A DNA stretch of 30,266 nt from Collinsella sp. (GTDB taxonomy: Bacteria > Actinomycetota > Coriobacteriia > Coriobacteriales > Coriobacteriaceae). The notes under the pieces were generated by a model. That model made no database searches and was not told the origin of the DNA. It worked only from the letters and a program-made list of their open reading frames with translations. Positions 30,162 to 30,266 of this stretch are shown one piece after another (the first letter of the stretch is position 1; every line of letters begins with the position of its first letter). The stretch spans positions 1 to 30,266 of the forward strand of contig DYAA01000164.1 in the NCBI GenBank assembly GCA_019419405.1. Direction: 5' to 3'. The translations under genes and the position numbers were made by a program.

Positions 30162-30266
30162 CTAGAGATGCGACTCCGGAACCTCGTCCTCATCGTCGCG
30201 ACAAAGGACAACACCAGCGCTTCCCAGCAGTGTGACCGCGATCAGCGCGCCGGCCACGATAGGAGT
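30162..30266 (-). CDS. C-terminal end of a membrane protein, cut by the window edge
   Basis: The last 34 residues of a leftward gene are visible. A hydrophobic helix (IVAGALIAVTLLGSAGVVLC) is followed by an acidic tail, RDDEDEVPESHL, and a TAG stop. The frame is open to the window edge, and the stop lies 38 bases from a bidirectional terminator, as expected of a real convergent gene. The helix and acidic tail suggest a single-pass or multi-pass inner-membrane protein; the family cannot be identified from this piece. Confidence 0.6.
   Translation of the reverse strand, partial: TPIVAGALIAVTLLGSAGVVLCRDDEDEVPESHL

Noticed and set aside
1..30266. CRISPR arrays, tRNA or rRNA genes, prophage or insertion sequences
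   Set aside because: No evenly spaced repeats, cloverleaf-like CCA-ended sequences, ribosomal RNA motifs or transposase or integrase proteins were found by reading both strands.

Overview
The window looks like chromosomal DNA of a human-gut actinobacterium of class Coriobacteriia, most likely Collinsella. I infer this from the high-GC coding style with strong AGGAGG ribosome sites, the anaerobe-type gene set (flavodoxin with a DUF3793 protein, Fe-S aldo/keto reductase, YfcC carrier) and a fructoselysine-type locus. From memory, and not checkable here, such loci have been reported in gut Collinsella. No rRNA, tRNA, CRISPR array, IS element or phage gene was seen, and no gene-free stretch exceeds about 240 bases.

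Layout. 1-1650 (+): tcdA and a TatD-family hydrolase, with the -10 box of their promoter at the left edge. 1728-13116 (-): a large catabolic locus. In transcription order it holds a GntR/UTRA regulator (12373-13116), a YfcC-type carrier, a YtcJ-like amidohydrolase, a FrlC-like epimerase, a FrlB-like SIS deglycase and a FrlD-like kinase. A terminator-like hairpin follows, then a second FrlD-like kinase, an amidohydrolase-2 protein, a YjbQ protein, a BtpA/SgcQ protein and an FGGY sugar kinase. The first half matches the logic of Amadori-product (fructoselysine) use: import, epimerise, phosphorylate, then deglycate to glucose 6-phosphate plus amine. The second half has no pathway that I recognise. 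13267-16765 (-): two HAD phosphatases and pgi. 16965-17489 (-): a half-length relative of iron-dependent alcohol dehydrogenases, bracketed by a palindromic intergenic repeat.

17653-19650 (+): a Y-family DNA polymerase and a YolD-like partner behind a strong promoter with two LexA-like boxes, an SOS mutagenesis operon. 19677-20060 (-): a membrane-anchored heavy-metal-binding protein with a CsoR-like operator. 20169-21404 (+): DUF3793 protein and flavodoxin. 21522-24713 (-): a polar amino-acid ABC importer (lipoprotein, permease with an unusual extracytoplasmic domain, ATPase). 24775-28086 (-): endonuclease IV, a Gfo/Idh/MocA dehydrogenase lying between two copies of a 90-base hairpin repeat, and a ferredoxin-type aldo/keto reductase. 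28250-30052 (+): a cyclase/kynurenine-formamidase-like protein and a ketopantoate-reductase-like protein. The right edge cuts the 3' end of a leftward membrane-protein gene.

The strongest candidates for something undescribed are the two-module Amadori-type locus, with two diverged kinases and two amidohydrolases that have altered metal motifs, and the ABC permease carrying its own secreted domain.
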